From contig BCLD01000006.1 in the NCBI GenBank assembly GCA_001600875.1, positions 1,065,842-1,129,841 on the forward strand: a stretch of DNA of 64,000 nucleotides, written 5' to 3'. Of the stretch, positions 11,401-19,957 are shown one piece after another. The stretch comes from Solicoccozyma terricola (lineage: Eukaryota > Basidiomycota > Tremellomycetes > Filobasidiales > Piskurozymaceae). The notes below the pieces were generated by a model. That model saw only the letters and a list, made by a program, of their open reading frames with translations, was not told where the DNA came from and did no database searches. A program made the position numbers and the translations under genes. Positions within the stretch are counted from its first letter, which is position 1. Each line of letters opens with the position of its first letter.

Positions 11401-12032
11401 TGCGATGGTCTTTGCTCCGCGAAGAAAAGAATACCCGCTACCCACTCGCACCCGACGACTCACTGACACGTCCTATGCCCACACACACCCACACTCCAAA
11501 ACCTAACTCTCTCCGCACAGATGAAACAAGATTCTTCATCCGATGTAGGAAACGGAGGTGGTAAATCGTCATCTTGGATTTCGGTTTCGGTTTCTGTTCC
11601 TCCTTCCTCTACGTTGGAATCGGGAGATTGTTCGGTGATTGAGAGCGACGAGGGTTGAGAGGAAGAGATTGATAATTTGTTAATGTTGTTATTCAATCCC
11701 ATCTCCCTATCTCTTCCACCCGATCCTAATCCCTTTCCATTCCCTTTCCCTTTGCCCTTGATACCATTCAAAGCCCCACCACCCGCTTGAGATCGTTTCT
11801 CAGCTAGAACGGCAGCTTCATAATCTGCATTGTGTACTCGAGCGTGTGATCGAGGATGAGATAGACCGGGTGGGAGGTTAGAAATGTCTGTGGGTGGTTG
11901 GGAGTCGGTGGTTGAGAGAGTAGACTGGGATAGACCGGGTGGACGACCTTGAGCCTGTGGAGGAGATGGTTGAGCGGAGGGTTGAGATGCGGCAGTGGTC
12001 AATGAGCCACCAAAGTTGCGTCTTCGGGACAT
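8487..12032 (-). CDS. HEL2: E3 ubiquitin ligase Hel2/ZNF598, ribosome quality control
   Basis: Twelve exons (transcript order): 12032-11464, 11177-11145, 11059-11035, 10965-10810, 10749-10631, 10568-10391, 10323-10220, 10164-10129, 10071-9975, 9908-9514, 9453-9195, 9137-8487; 873 aa. A RING finger begins CFIC at ~168 and continues CGHRTCHVC and CTFCK. It is followed by the Hel2-specific stretch KLGVVFES...LLRFNCPSPTC and then C2H2-type fingers (VLCNLC, HPMCEFCHDAF, CFVCKNN, HFPCTEKEC). A low-complexity tail contains an NEFPSLGG-type motif. Hel2 ubiquitinates 40S proteins of collided ribosomes. Exon 4 needs the TAG acceptor at 10966-10969; the nearer CAG would break frame. The last intron is 57 nt and in frame, so it could be retained. 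Intron 1 (286 nt) holds the GCGAGC repeat described separately. Confidence 0.92.
11178..11463 (-). repeat. HEL2 intron 1 with GCGAGCGAAGCGAGC repeat
   Basis: This intron is 286 nt, several times the local norm. In the gene's sense it contains the 15-mer GCGAGCGAAGCGAGC (minus strand, 11352-11366), followed by related GCGAGCGCAGCGAGC text and purine-rich AAGAAAAGAAAAG runs. The same 15-mer occurs in long introns of the eIF4A and aldo-keto reductase genes. Confidence 0.75.
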
Positions 12033-12923
12033 GGCGGGGTGGGACAGCAGGAGATGAAGATGAGGTGGAAGTGTAATGGAGGGTAGAGGAGTGGACGTGG
12101 TTGTGATGAAGTATATGAGAGAGGGGGTGAAGAGATGGGATATAGCTTGGAGGTGGGTTGGGAGTTTGGTGTGAATGAATTGTGCTTAGTCATCAACTGG
12201 TACCACCGATGAGCAGTAATACTCGACCGATGCATATGATGGTGATGAAGTGACAGTCTGGTGGTGCACGTAGGTAGACACCTATTACATTCAGTCAGGT
12301 AGTCCCTTCTACCATCTACTCATCCGTAAGAAACCAATCAGCTCCTTTTCTAGGTGGTTTCAGCAGGTCTGCCATTGAAAGACGGCCGACAAATCTCTCC
12401 TGTTTCCTCCTGTTAACCCCCCCCCCCTTTCTTCCTCCTACACCGTGATACATCGGGGACATTACTTTCCACGATCTGAAGACCTGGATATTCCTGAGGT
12501 GGGGAAATCACCCAATTCTCCAATATAGCGTCAGCAAGAAAGACGTTTGCCACCATGAAACTCTGCGTTTCTGAGAGGCAGGGATTTGTTTCGAGTGACT
12601 GTGGAAACTGTCATAATACACGAGGTCCAGGGTGCCATTAGTTCTGTCCCCTGTGGCCATACCGATTAACAATGTATGGCTACAGCGTATAGGCAAGGTG
12701 ATCTAAATTTCAAAGGAAAGGTTGCTCGCTACTCTTTTCAGGCGTCTGTCAATTGCATTGTTAGATTCTTTAGATAGAGGGTGGAGGATGAACAATGTGC
12801 CTCAATTTCCCCTTCAAATACCCGGAATAGTTGGTGAGTGGTAGCCCTTTTACCAAGTATCAGTAAAATATGAATGCGGTTATACCCTCGAGGGTGTATC
12901 ATGTCAACATTGCAGGTTATATT
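12033..12923. other. Intergenic, HEL2 5' flank and 5S upstream region
   Basis: No supported gene. It includes a short poly-C run near 12417-12427. Open frames are short and lack splice partners. Confidence 0.5.
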
Positions 12924-13041
12924 ATCCACGGCCATAGGACTCTGAAAGCACCGCATCCCGTCCGATCTGCGCAGTTAACCAGAGTGCCGCCTAGTTAGTA
13001 CCACGGTGGGGGACCACGCGGGAATCCTAGGTGCTGTGGTT
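12924..13041 (+). rRNA. RDN5: 5S ribosomal RNA
   Basis: 118 nt starting ATCCACGGCCATAGGACTC and ending GGTGCTGTGGTT, followed directly by T-rich Pol III terminator sequence (TTTTTATTTTT). It has the standard 5S landmarks: CCGCATCCCGTCCGATCTGC, the internal control region AGTTAGTACCACGGTGGGGG, and the 3' strand CCACGCGGGAATCCTAGG that closes the helices. The sequence is of the tremellomycete type. It stands alone with no other rRNA nearby, so 5S genes are dispersed at least here. Confidence 0.96.
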
Positions 13042-13743
13042 TTTATTTTTATTATTTTTGCGCATTCTGGGATGGATTACTTACTGCAGTCATCACCGTT
13101 ACCAGGTCAATCGTGCATGCCTATTGAAGATGGTTGGGGATACCTCAGGACTGCCTCTAGCCATGTACCAAGTTTGGAAAGAAATAGCAGCAAAAACTAC
13201 TGTGATTGAATTTTATTTTTAGCTGCATTCCACCACCAAAGTACAAAGGCCAAACCGGCGGCTGGTTGCTGAATGTGCTTTGATGCAAACCTTTCCTTGC
13301 ACATTATCCTTGTCCAAGGTAATCTCTTGCAACGTCCATCGAAAATAACATTGCCTGCAAGGGGATTGTAAGGAAAGCTTAGAGCTCTGGAGATTTCCGA
13401 TCTGTGCCTTGTTCGGTCAATCGCTACACATGAGTTTGTGCCATATCCCAGCTAAAACCAGAATCGTTCCCACTCATCTCCGTTGTGGAATGGCTTGTGG
13501 AGTGACTGGCTTGTATGCAATGTGTGGGCGACTAAGGGACTGTCTGAAGGCCAAGATCATGGGTTTCCCGACGGTCACCTGCTTCAATCGCTCAGCGTCA
13601 ACCCATCTGCAGTTTCGTCACCGGCTGGTTGGCGATGATTGGTGGCCGCTCCTATCGGGGACATTTACATCTCAATCCAGGATACGATCCGGCATCTTCG
13701 TAAGATTACGGGTGCATTTCGTTGACTATACCTCTCTAATATA
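13042..13743. other. Intergenic between 5S and the IWR1 3' end
   Basis: About 700 bp without a supported gene. AT-rich after the 5S terminator. A short frame at 13409-13978 is cut by the IWR1 terminal exon on the other strand and is not supported. Confidence 0.45.
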
Positions 13744-15820
13744 CTACAACACCTTCCACTGCTCCACCTCGCCGATCACTTCTTCATCCTCGCCACCCCC
13801 ATATACCATTCCCATCTCCTCATCCTCCTCATCCTCCTCATCCCCATCCCCATCCCCAATCCTCCCCCTACCTTTGTCGATCCCAAACACCTCATTGAAC
13901 GACTTCATCGCCAATGGCCGATCATCATCCGATTCAAATCCATCCCGATTATCATCCATCTCATCTCCATACTTGTAACCTCGTCTTTGTGGCATCGCTT
14001 GGATGTAAGTATCACGATCTGGTTCATCTGCAATGGATCCATCAGAGTCCGCGTCTTCGTCTTCTGGGTAATCGTTGCGATAAAAGTCTTCCTCTGTGGG
14101 CGGAGGTGGGGTGAGGGGTGGGGCGTGTTGGTTGGTGCTGGTACGTCAGTGGGGGGGGGGAGGGGACCAACGGCCGCAAGGCGGCCCTACCCACTCACCA
14201 TTCGAATCTTCATCAGCTTCATCTCCTTCTTCCTCGCTTGTATCCAAGTCATCCTCGAACAATTCCTCGTAACCCGCTCTGTCGATGCCGCAATGAGCCT
14301 CTCTCCCCCCTGTATCCAGCCACCCGCCGTTATCATTTCATTCCCACTCACAAAGCTCCCACTGCATGTCCCTGGATATCATCTTTCCCTCCATCTAAAT
14401 CTCGATAATAAAGATCATATACGAAATCGTCATCGTCTGTTATGATTTTAGAAGGAGCGGCGAGAGGTGTGGATTGGATGGAGGGTGGGATGGCAGAGTA
14501 GGGTAGGTGGGGGATGGAGGGTGGGATGGCAGAGTAGGGTTGGTGGAGTTGTTGAGAGATTGGGATTGGGTTGTCACGTTTGAGAGGTGGGGTGGTGGTG
14601 GTGGTGGTGGTGGAATGTGATGTTTGATTTTGAATATCTAATTGATCGTTCGATACTGTGAATAAGAAATTAATCGGGATGAGCTTTGGTTTTGGTTTCC
14701 CACCCCCTACGATACCGTGATATCGACACTCACATCTCATCGCCTCTGCCAACAACGGTAAATACCTATCATCCTCATCTTCCTCATCCTTCAACCCACC
14801 ACCACCACCACCTGCACCACCACCACCTGCACCACTCTCGATTGGTTTCACCACCAGACTATTCCTACTACTTTGAGAAGGCGTAGGTGGTCCTGATGGA
14901 GTTGGAGTGTATACTTCTTGTGCATCTATGAATTTGAGATCTGCTTGTGGTATCTCTGGTAAACTGTGCTCGAGAGAGTGGCCCGAATTCAAAAGAACCA
15001 TCAGCCAGCGTTCGTGCCGTGCGTGCCGGCGTCTCTCGGCGGCACCCCCCCCCCCCCCCCGGCTCTTCCAACTGCTCACCTAGTATCTCTAACAACAGGT
15101 GGACCATCATCCAACCTCCTCTTCCCACTCCCACTTCCATTCCTACTCAATCCCAACCTTCCAGCAACACCAGCTCCGAATCTTTCATATGGGGATGAAG
15201 GTCGACTTGATCCTTCCCCCCATGTAGGGTGTGATTTAGAACGTGGTTGGGGTTTAACGACTCTGTAGCGTTTGGATGTGGTTTGACGGGTGGTCGGGGC
15301 GTTGGGGGCGGTGGGGGCGGTGGGGGTGGTGGGGGTGGTGGACGTTGGTAGGGTTGGAAGTGGAGTTGGTGTTGCAATGGATGACGCGGATGACACGGAA
15401 GGTTGATTCATGAGTTGATGAATCCGATACTAACGAAACATCGGTAATGACATCGGGGGGGTTTTTCAGAGTCGTGTACGGGTGGTATGTCCCATCACCC
15501 TTCCCTCCTCCTCACCTTCAAATCATCAGCCTCTTTCCCATACCCTTCCCAACTACCTCTAACCGTCTCTGCTAGTCTGAAAATACCTCGAGCGGTGGTT
15601 GCAGTTGCATCTCTAGAGTTTTTCGCTGTTTTGGTTGCTCGTTCTGATTCTTCGATGACTGTGGGGGGAGGGGTGGGGAGGGGGGGGAGGGGGCGATCTG
15701 TCAGCTATGGAGGAACGGGGGTCGGTTCGGGGTCGGTCACTAACGCAGTGACTCCAACGGTGGTTGTGTTGCTTTGCGCTTGATTCTGAGGACGGTGTAA
15801 TGTGCCAGGGGGTGGTCCAT
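13744..15820 (-). CDS. IWR1: RNA polymerase II nuclear import factor Iwr1
   Basis: Seven exons: 15820-15745, 15658-15516, 15429-15080, 14963-14734, 14655-14352, 14278-14199, 14093-13744; 510 aa. The ATG at 15820 has an ideal ACCATGG context. Family landmarks are the N-terminal VLRIKRKATQPPLESL, the central DDDFVYDLYYRDL, and the acidic EEDFYRNDYPEDEDADS block after YEELFEDD. Iwr1 binds assembled Pol II and provides its nuclear localisation signal. The protein is longer than the yeast one because of Ser/Thr/Pro-rich and Gly-rich insertions, including a tandem LPYSAIPPSI duplication encoded at ~14490-14545. Exon 4 must begin at the CAG just before TTTACC to keep frame. Introns 3 and 6 carry poly-G (sense) and poly-C tracts respectively. 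Confidence 0.9.
15045..15060. repeat. C16 homopolymer in IWR1 intron 3
   Basis: Sixteen consecutive C on the plus strand (poly-G in the sense of IWR1). One of the intronic homopolymers discussed in the findings. Confidence 0.85.
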
Positions 15821-16291
15821 GGTAGCCGTGGGATGGGATGTGGTTGTGGTGGTCGGTGGTAGTGGTGGTGGTGGTCCTCGCTACGTTACTGTCCCCTACC
15901 TCCCCTCCCCTCCCTACCCCCCTCCCCTTTCACGTGCCATCCCTTCCCCCCCCCTCTCTCCCCCCTTCTCTCGCCACCCTCGCCACCCACCCCCCCTCCC
16001 CTCGCCCACGTGAGAATTATCCCTTCTCGCCACTTTTCCCAAAAAAAAAAAAATTTAGAAAAACCCCGCAGAGGACCACCCGTTTTTGTCGTTCTCATCT
16101 TCTCCACCACCTCCATATCCACCACACACAACACACAACACACAACAAGAGCTCATCCGTAGGATCCTGCTCTGAACCCCAAACAACCACAACCCAACCA
16201 CAACCACCCCCATTCCATCTTTTCCCGTCTTCCTGCATACCGGGAAACGAAAGAAAAGGTCGAGATAAATACAAACAAAAGAAGTTTAATC
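15821..16291. promoter_or_regulatory. Divergent promoter region IWR1 / eIF4A
   Basis: 471 bp between two divergent start codons. It is C/T-rich on the plus strand (15890-16020) and contains CACGTG cores at ~15932 and ~16010 that could be E-boxes. An A12 run lies near 16040, and CACACAACA repeats lead up to the eIF4A leader. Regulatory meaning is inferred only from position and motif. Confidence 0.4.
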
Positions 16292-18578
16292 ATGGCTGAG
16301 TGAGTGTCGCGTGGTGGGTGGTTGGTGGTGGTGGTGGTGGTGGTGGTGGTGGTGGTGGTGGTGGTGGGATCGAATGGTTGGTTGGCGAGAGAGAGAGAAG
16401 GGGAGAGGAGGAGGTGGGATCTCACACAGGAGAGAAGAAGAGAAAATACATATCAACATCTACGATCTCCCTTTCGAAGAGATGTACCCCACCGCGCGCT
16501 CTCATCTCTCCAAGACAACGAAGGGGATTCCTTTTTTCCGTTATATCATGGCTGGTGCTAGCACTCGTGCCCCACTTTCGACCCTGCCGACGTCGGCGAG
16601 TCGTCTGTAGGGTATGCGGACAGAGGGAGGTGGGATAATCCTCACAGAGGAGTCGGCGGAGCTTGTGCAGGGCAACGACAACGACCACGAGACCATCCTT
16701 TTTACCCATTTTTTGAAGAGCAAAATTTTAACTGACAATCCTTCCCCCTTTCGCTCCTCTCTTTCCCATTCTCCTCTTCGAACATCATACTCACCCTTCT
16801 TCCTCGCCATCCACTCCATACCTGATTTCAAAAATTTTCTTTCCCACTCTCGCCACACTCGCCACGCTCGCCACCCCCCCCCCCTTTCCCAACCTCCCTA
16901 TCGCCAACGCCCCACTCCCCCACCCAAACAGCACTAAACCAACCGAGCCAACCACGGCTCCATCTCCATCCGTTGAAACTCCAGCTGCTGCATCTTCAGG
17001 TGGTGGTGAAGCTTCAGGATTGAATATTCCAGAAGGTTTGATTGAGAGTAATTGGGATACTGTTACTGATAGGTGAGTGTGAGGAGAGTGTAGAGAGTCG
17101 TTATGATGAGGGAGCGTAGCGAGGATTCTTTCGCGAGCGAAGCGAAGCGAGCAGTTAGGATTGGCGAGCGCAGCCAGCACTCTTGTCTTGGCGAGTGCAG
17201 CGAGCATTCTTGTCTTTGCGAGTGCAGCGAGCATTCTTTTCTTCGCGAGTGCAGCGAGCATTCTTTTCTTCGCGAGCGAAAACGAGCATTCTTTTCTTCG
17301 CGAGCGAAGCGAGCCGTTAGGATTGGCGAGCGCAGCCAGCACTCTTGTCTTGGCGAGTGCAGCGAGCATTCTTGTCTTTGCGAGTGCAGCGAGCATTCTT
17401 TTCTTTGCGAGTGCAGCGAGCATTCTTTTCTTCGCGAGTGCAGCGAGCATTCTTTTCTTCGCGAGTGCAGCGAGCATTCTTTTCTTCGCATTCTTGTCTT
17501 CGCGAGTGCAGAGAGCCGTTATGATTAGCGAGCGAAACGAGCACTCTTTTCTTCGCGAGCACAGCGATGCTCTTGTCTTCGCGAGCGAAACGAGTACCCC
17601 GGTGGGAAAGGTCGAAAGGTCGAGAGGATACTACGGAGATGTAAAGGAGAGGAACGTTGGTGCCGTGGATAGGATAAACGCTCAGAGGCAGACGGTGGAC
17701 ACGGCTGGAGTTTATTGAGACGACCACTAACTCCCATATCCCTCCCCCCACCCCCACCCCCACCTCAGCTTCGATGACATGAAGCTCAAGCCAGAGCTCC
17801 TCCGAGGTGTCTACGCCTACGGTTTCGAGCGACCTTCCGCCATTCAAGAGCGAGCCATCATGCCCATCTGCACAGGAAGGGACGTCATCGCTCAAGCTCA
17901 ATCTGGTACCGGAAAGACAGCCACTTTCACAATCTCCATCTTGCAAAGGGTGAGTTACGGGGAATGCGGGGATTTTCCTGGTTTTCCTTTTCTTATACTG
18001 ACCCCTTTTTCGTTCACCTCCTCGTCACCCCCTAGATCGACATGGCACTCCGTGAACCCCAAGCTCTTATCCTCGCTCCTACTCGTGAGCTCGCACAACA
18101 GATTCAAAAGGTTGTTATCGCTCTCGGAGACTACATGAACGTCGACTGCCACGCATGTGTCGGTGGTACCTCCATCAAGGAGGATATTGCCAAGCTCCAG
18201 GCTGGTCCTCACATCATCGTCGGTACTCCAGGTCGTGTTTTCGACAGTGAGTGGTCGGGAGGGAAAATTGATACGACGAAACGTGCCAGTGTTGACGGGT
18301 GTTGCAAACTCTTTCTTTCCCCCAGTGATCAACCGACGATTCCTCAAGACCGACAACATCAAGATCTTTGCTCTCGATGAAGCCGATGAGATGCTTTCCA
18401 AGGGTTTCGCCGAGAACATGTACGACATCTTCCAGTTGTTACCAGCTGAGACTCAGGTCGTCCTTCTTTCGGCTACCATGCCAAACGACGTTCTCGAGGT
18501 CACTAAAAAATTCATGAGGGATCCAGTCAGGATCTTGGTCAAGAAGGAGGAGCCCCCCCCCCCCCCTATCAGGCAGTT

Positions 18579-18616
<38 letters not shown>

Positions 18617-18633
18617 TTCGCTGACGCTCGCCG

Positions 18634-18666
<33 letters not shown>

Positions 18667-19587
18667 NNNNNNNNNNNNNNNNNNNNNNNNNNNNNNNNNN
18701 NNNNNNNNNNNNNNNNNNNNNNNNNNNNNNNNNNNNNNNNNNNNNNNNNNNNNNNNNNNNNNNNNNCCACCCACCGTCAACCCGCTCCTGAACCGCTGGC
18801 TGTAGGTACAAGATATATCGCTCGCTGGATCCGGCGAACGCTGGACCTAGATGCTCGACAGCAGCGTTGGTCAAGGCCGCGAGGTTGAGTTGGGGTCCAA
18901 CCGCAGATCGAGACGGCGTCGACCTCAACGACGTGATCAGTATACTTTCCAGCTTGATTGATCAGGTGAGATTGGTGAATGAGTGGGTTCGAACATTGGC
19001 ACTAACGCAACCCTCTTCCCCCCCCCCCCCCCCCCCCCCCCCAGTCATCGCCGTCGAGAAGGAGGAGTGGAAGCTCGACACCCTTTGCGACCTTTACGAG
19101 ACCGTCACCATCACCCAAGCAGTCATCTTCTGCTCCACCAGGCGCAAGGTCGACTGGCTCACAGAGAAACTCCACGCTCGAGAGTTCACCGTTTCCGCCA
19201 TGCACGGTGACATGGAGCAGTCCGCCCGAGAGGTCATCATGAAAGAGTTCCGATCAGGTTCTTCCCGTGTCCTCATCGCCACCGATTTGCTCGCTCGTGG
19301 TATCGACGTTCAACAGGTTTCCTTGGTCATCAACTACGATCTCCCAACCAGCAAGGAGAACTACGTCCACAGGATCGGTCGAGGTGGTCGTTTCGGCCGA
19401 AAGGGTGTCGCAATCAACTTTGTCACCACCGAGGACGTACCGATGCTGCGTGAGATTGAGCGATTCTACAACACCCAAGTGGAAGAGATGCCACTCAACG
19501 TCGCTGACCGTGAGTAACTGTGCGATCGCATCTCTGTGTGCCCCCGGCTGACTTATCTCCCCCCCCCCCCTCTTCCCAGTTATTTAA
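16292..19587 (+). CDS. TIF1: ATP-dependent RNA helicase eIF4A (DEAD-box)
   Basis: Seven exons: 16292-16299, 16932-17072, 17769-17949, 18036-18246, 18326-18580, 19045-19509, 19580-19587; 422 aa. Exon 1 is only ATGGCTGA and the last exon encodes just the final residues and stop. Motifs: Q motif GFERPSAIQ (68-76), AQSGTGKT (K99), [16 protein letters not shown] (198-201), [19 protein letters not shown] and [10 protein letters not shown]. eIF4A unwinds mRNA 5' leaders in the eIF4F complex. Damage: after KKEE, where the family has LTLEG, there are 14 C plus T, exactly five codons (18552-18566). Intron 5 then contains more poly-C, a 100-N gap and an unrelated exon-like fragment. Introns 1 and 2 are unusually long (632 and 696 nt). 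Confidence 0.93.
16317..16370. repeat. (TGG)n trinucleotide repeat in eIF4A intron 1
   Basis: About 15 tandem TGG units inside the 632-nt first intron. The all-Trp, all-Val or all-Gly translations it produces in the three frames are not genes. Confidence 0.9.
17073..17768 (+). repeat. eIF4A intron 2 with tandem ~27-bp GCGAGC repeats
   Basis: The intron is 696 nt. From ~17104 to 17595 it is built of units like GCGAGTGCAGCGAGCATTC followed by TTTTCTTC (27 bp). A longer block containing GTTAGGATTGGCGAGCGCAG is present twice (about 17153-17200 and 17314-17360), showing higher-order duplication. It contains the 15-mer GCGAGCGAAGCGAGC (17300-17314), shared with introns of HEL2 and the aldo-keto reductase in the same transcriptional sense. 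Confidence 0.85.
18552..18565 (+). repeat. C14 run replacing coding sequence in eIF4A exon 5
   Basis: Fourteen C then T between GAGGAG and ATCAGGCAGTTC. The length (15 nt) equals the five codons expected here for the family residues LTLEG, so a base-calling or consensus artefact is more likely than a real Pro5 segment. Confidence 0.75.
18667..18766. other. Assembly gap (100 N)
   Basis: Exactly 100 N, a conventional placeholder for a gap of unknown size. It is flanked on the left by a 33-base C run and lies inside eIF4A intron 5. Confidence 0.98.
18805..18965 (+). other. Orphan exon-like fragment between the gap and eIF4A exon 6
   Basis: The segment starts after a good acceptor (CTGTAG, with upstream CTGAAC branch) and ends at GATCAG followed by GTGAGA. 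It is open in one frame and encodes about 53 residues, including [20 protein letters not shown] and [12 protein letters not shown]. It is not part of eIF4A, whose exons 5 and 6 join in frame and match the family without it. The next intron ends in a poly-C run at the eIF4A exon 6 acceptor. The likely explanation is a fragment of another locus misjoined through poly-C. The function of the fragment is not recognised. Confidence 0.5.
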
Positions 19588-19957
19588 TCGGTACGACCCT
19601 TTTTCACGACCACGCTTTCCACGAGGACGTCACTCGCGTCCGATCTCATCACCCAAAAGCAGGCCCCCTTTCGACCGCCTTTTCCTCTCTTACCATCTTG
19701 GACTTCTTACCGTTTTTCCACTCTTTTCTCCCCACCTTTTTTTTTTTTTTTTTTTGGCTTTTATCATCCTCGCTGTACATCGTTTGTTGTGTGCCTCTTT
19801 AGAAGCGTAGACTGAAGGGCATCTCGCCGCGATGTCGCAAGGCCTCTGGGGTGTAGATAGGCATCTTATGCGGTCCATTACTGGTACGCGGACATCTATA
19901 TACATGCTTTGAGTGATTACAGGATGCTGCCAAGTCTACTGCTGGCTTCCCCCCAGT
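19588..19957. other. Intergenic between convergent eIF4A and NTE1
   Basis: 370 bp of 3' flanks. A poly-T run at ~19738-19754 probably lies in the eIF4A 3' UTR or terminator region. No gene seen. Confidence 0.5.

Noticed and set aside
12508..12956. Short minus-strand frames around the 5S gene
   Set aside because: No codon bias or family match, and the right one overlaps the 5S rRNA itself.
16311..16610. Open frames with poly-Trp, poly-Val or poly-Gly runs
   Set aside because: These come from the (TGG)n microsatellite in eIF4A intron 1.
16791..17477. Long open frames rich in repeated LAALAKKRM or [10 protein letters not shown] peptides
   Set aside because: They are translations of the GCGAGC tandem array inside eIF4A intron 2. 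All frames stay open because the repeat unit is a multiple of three. The host intron is defined by matching exons on both sides.
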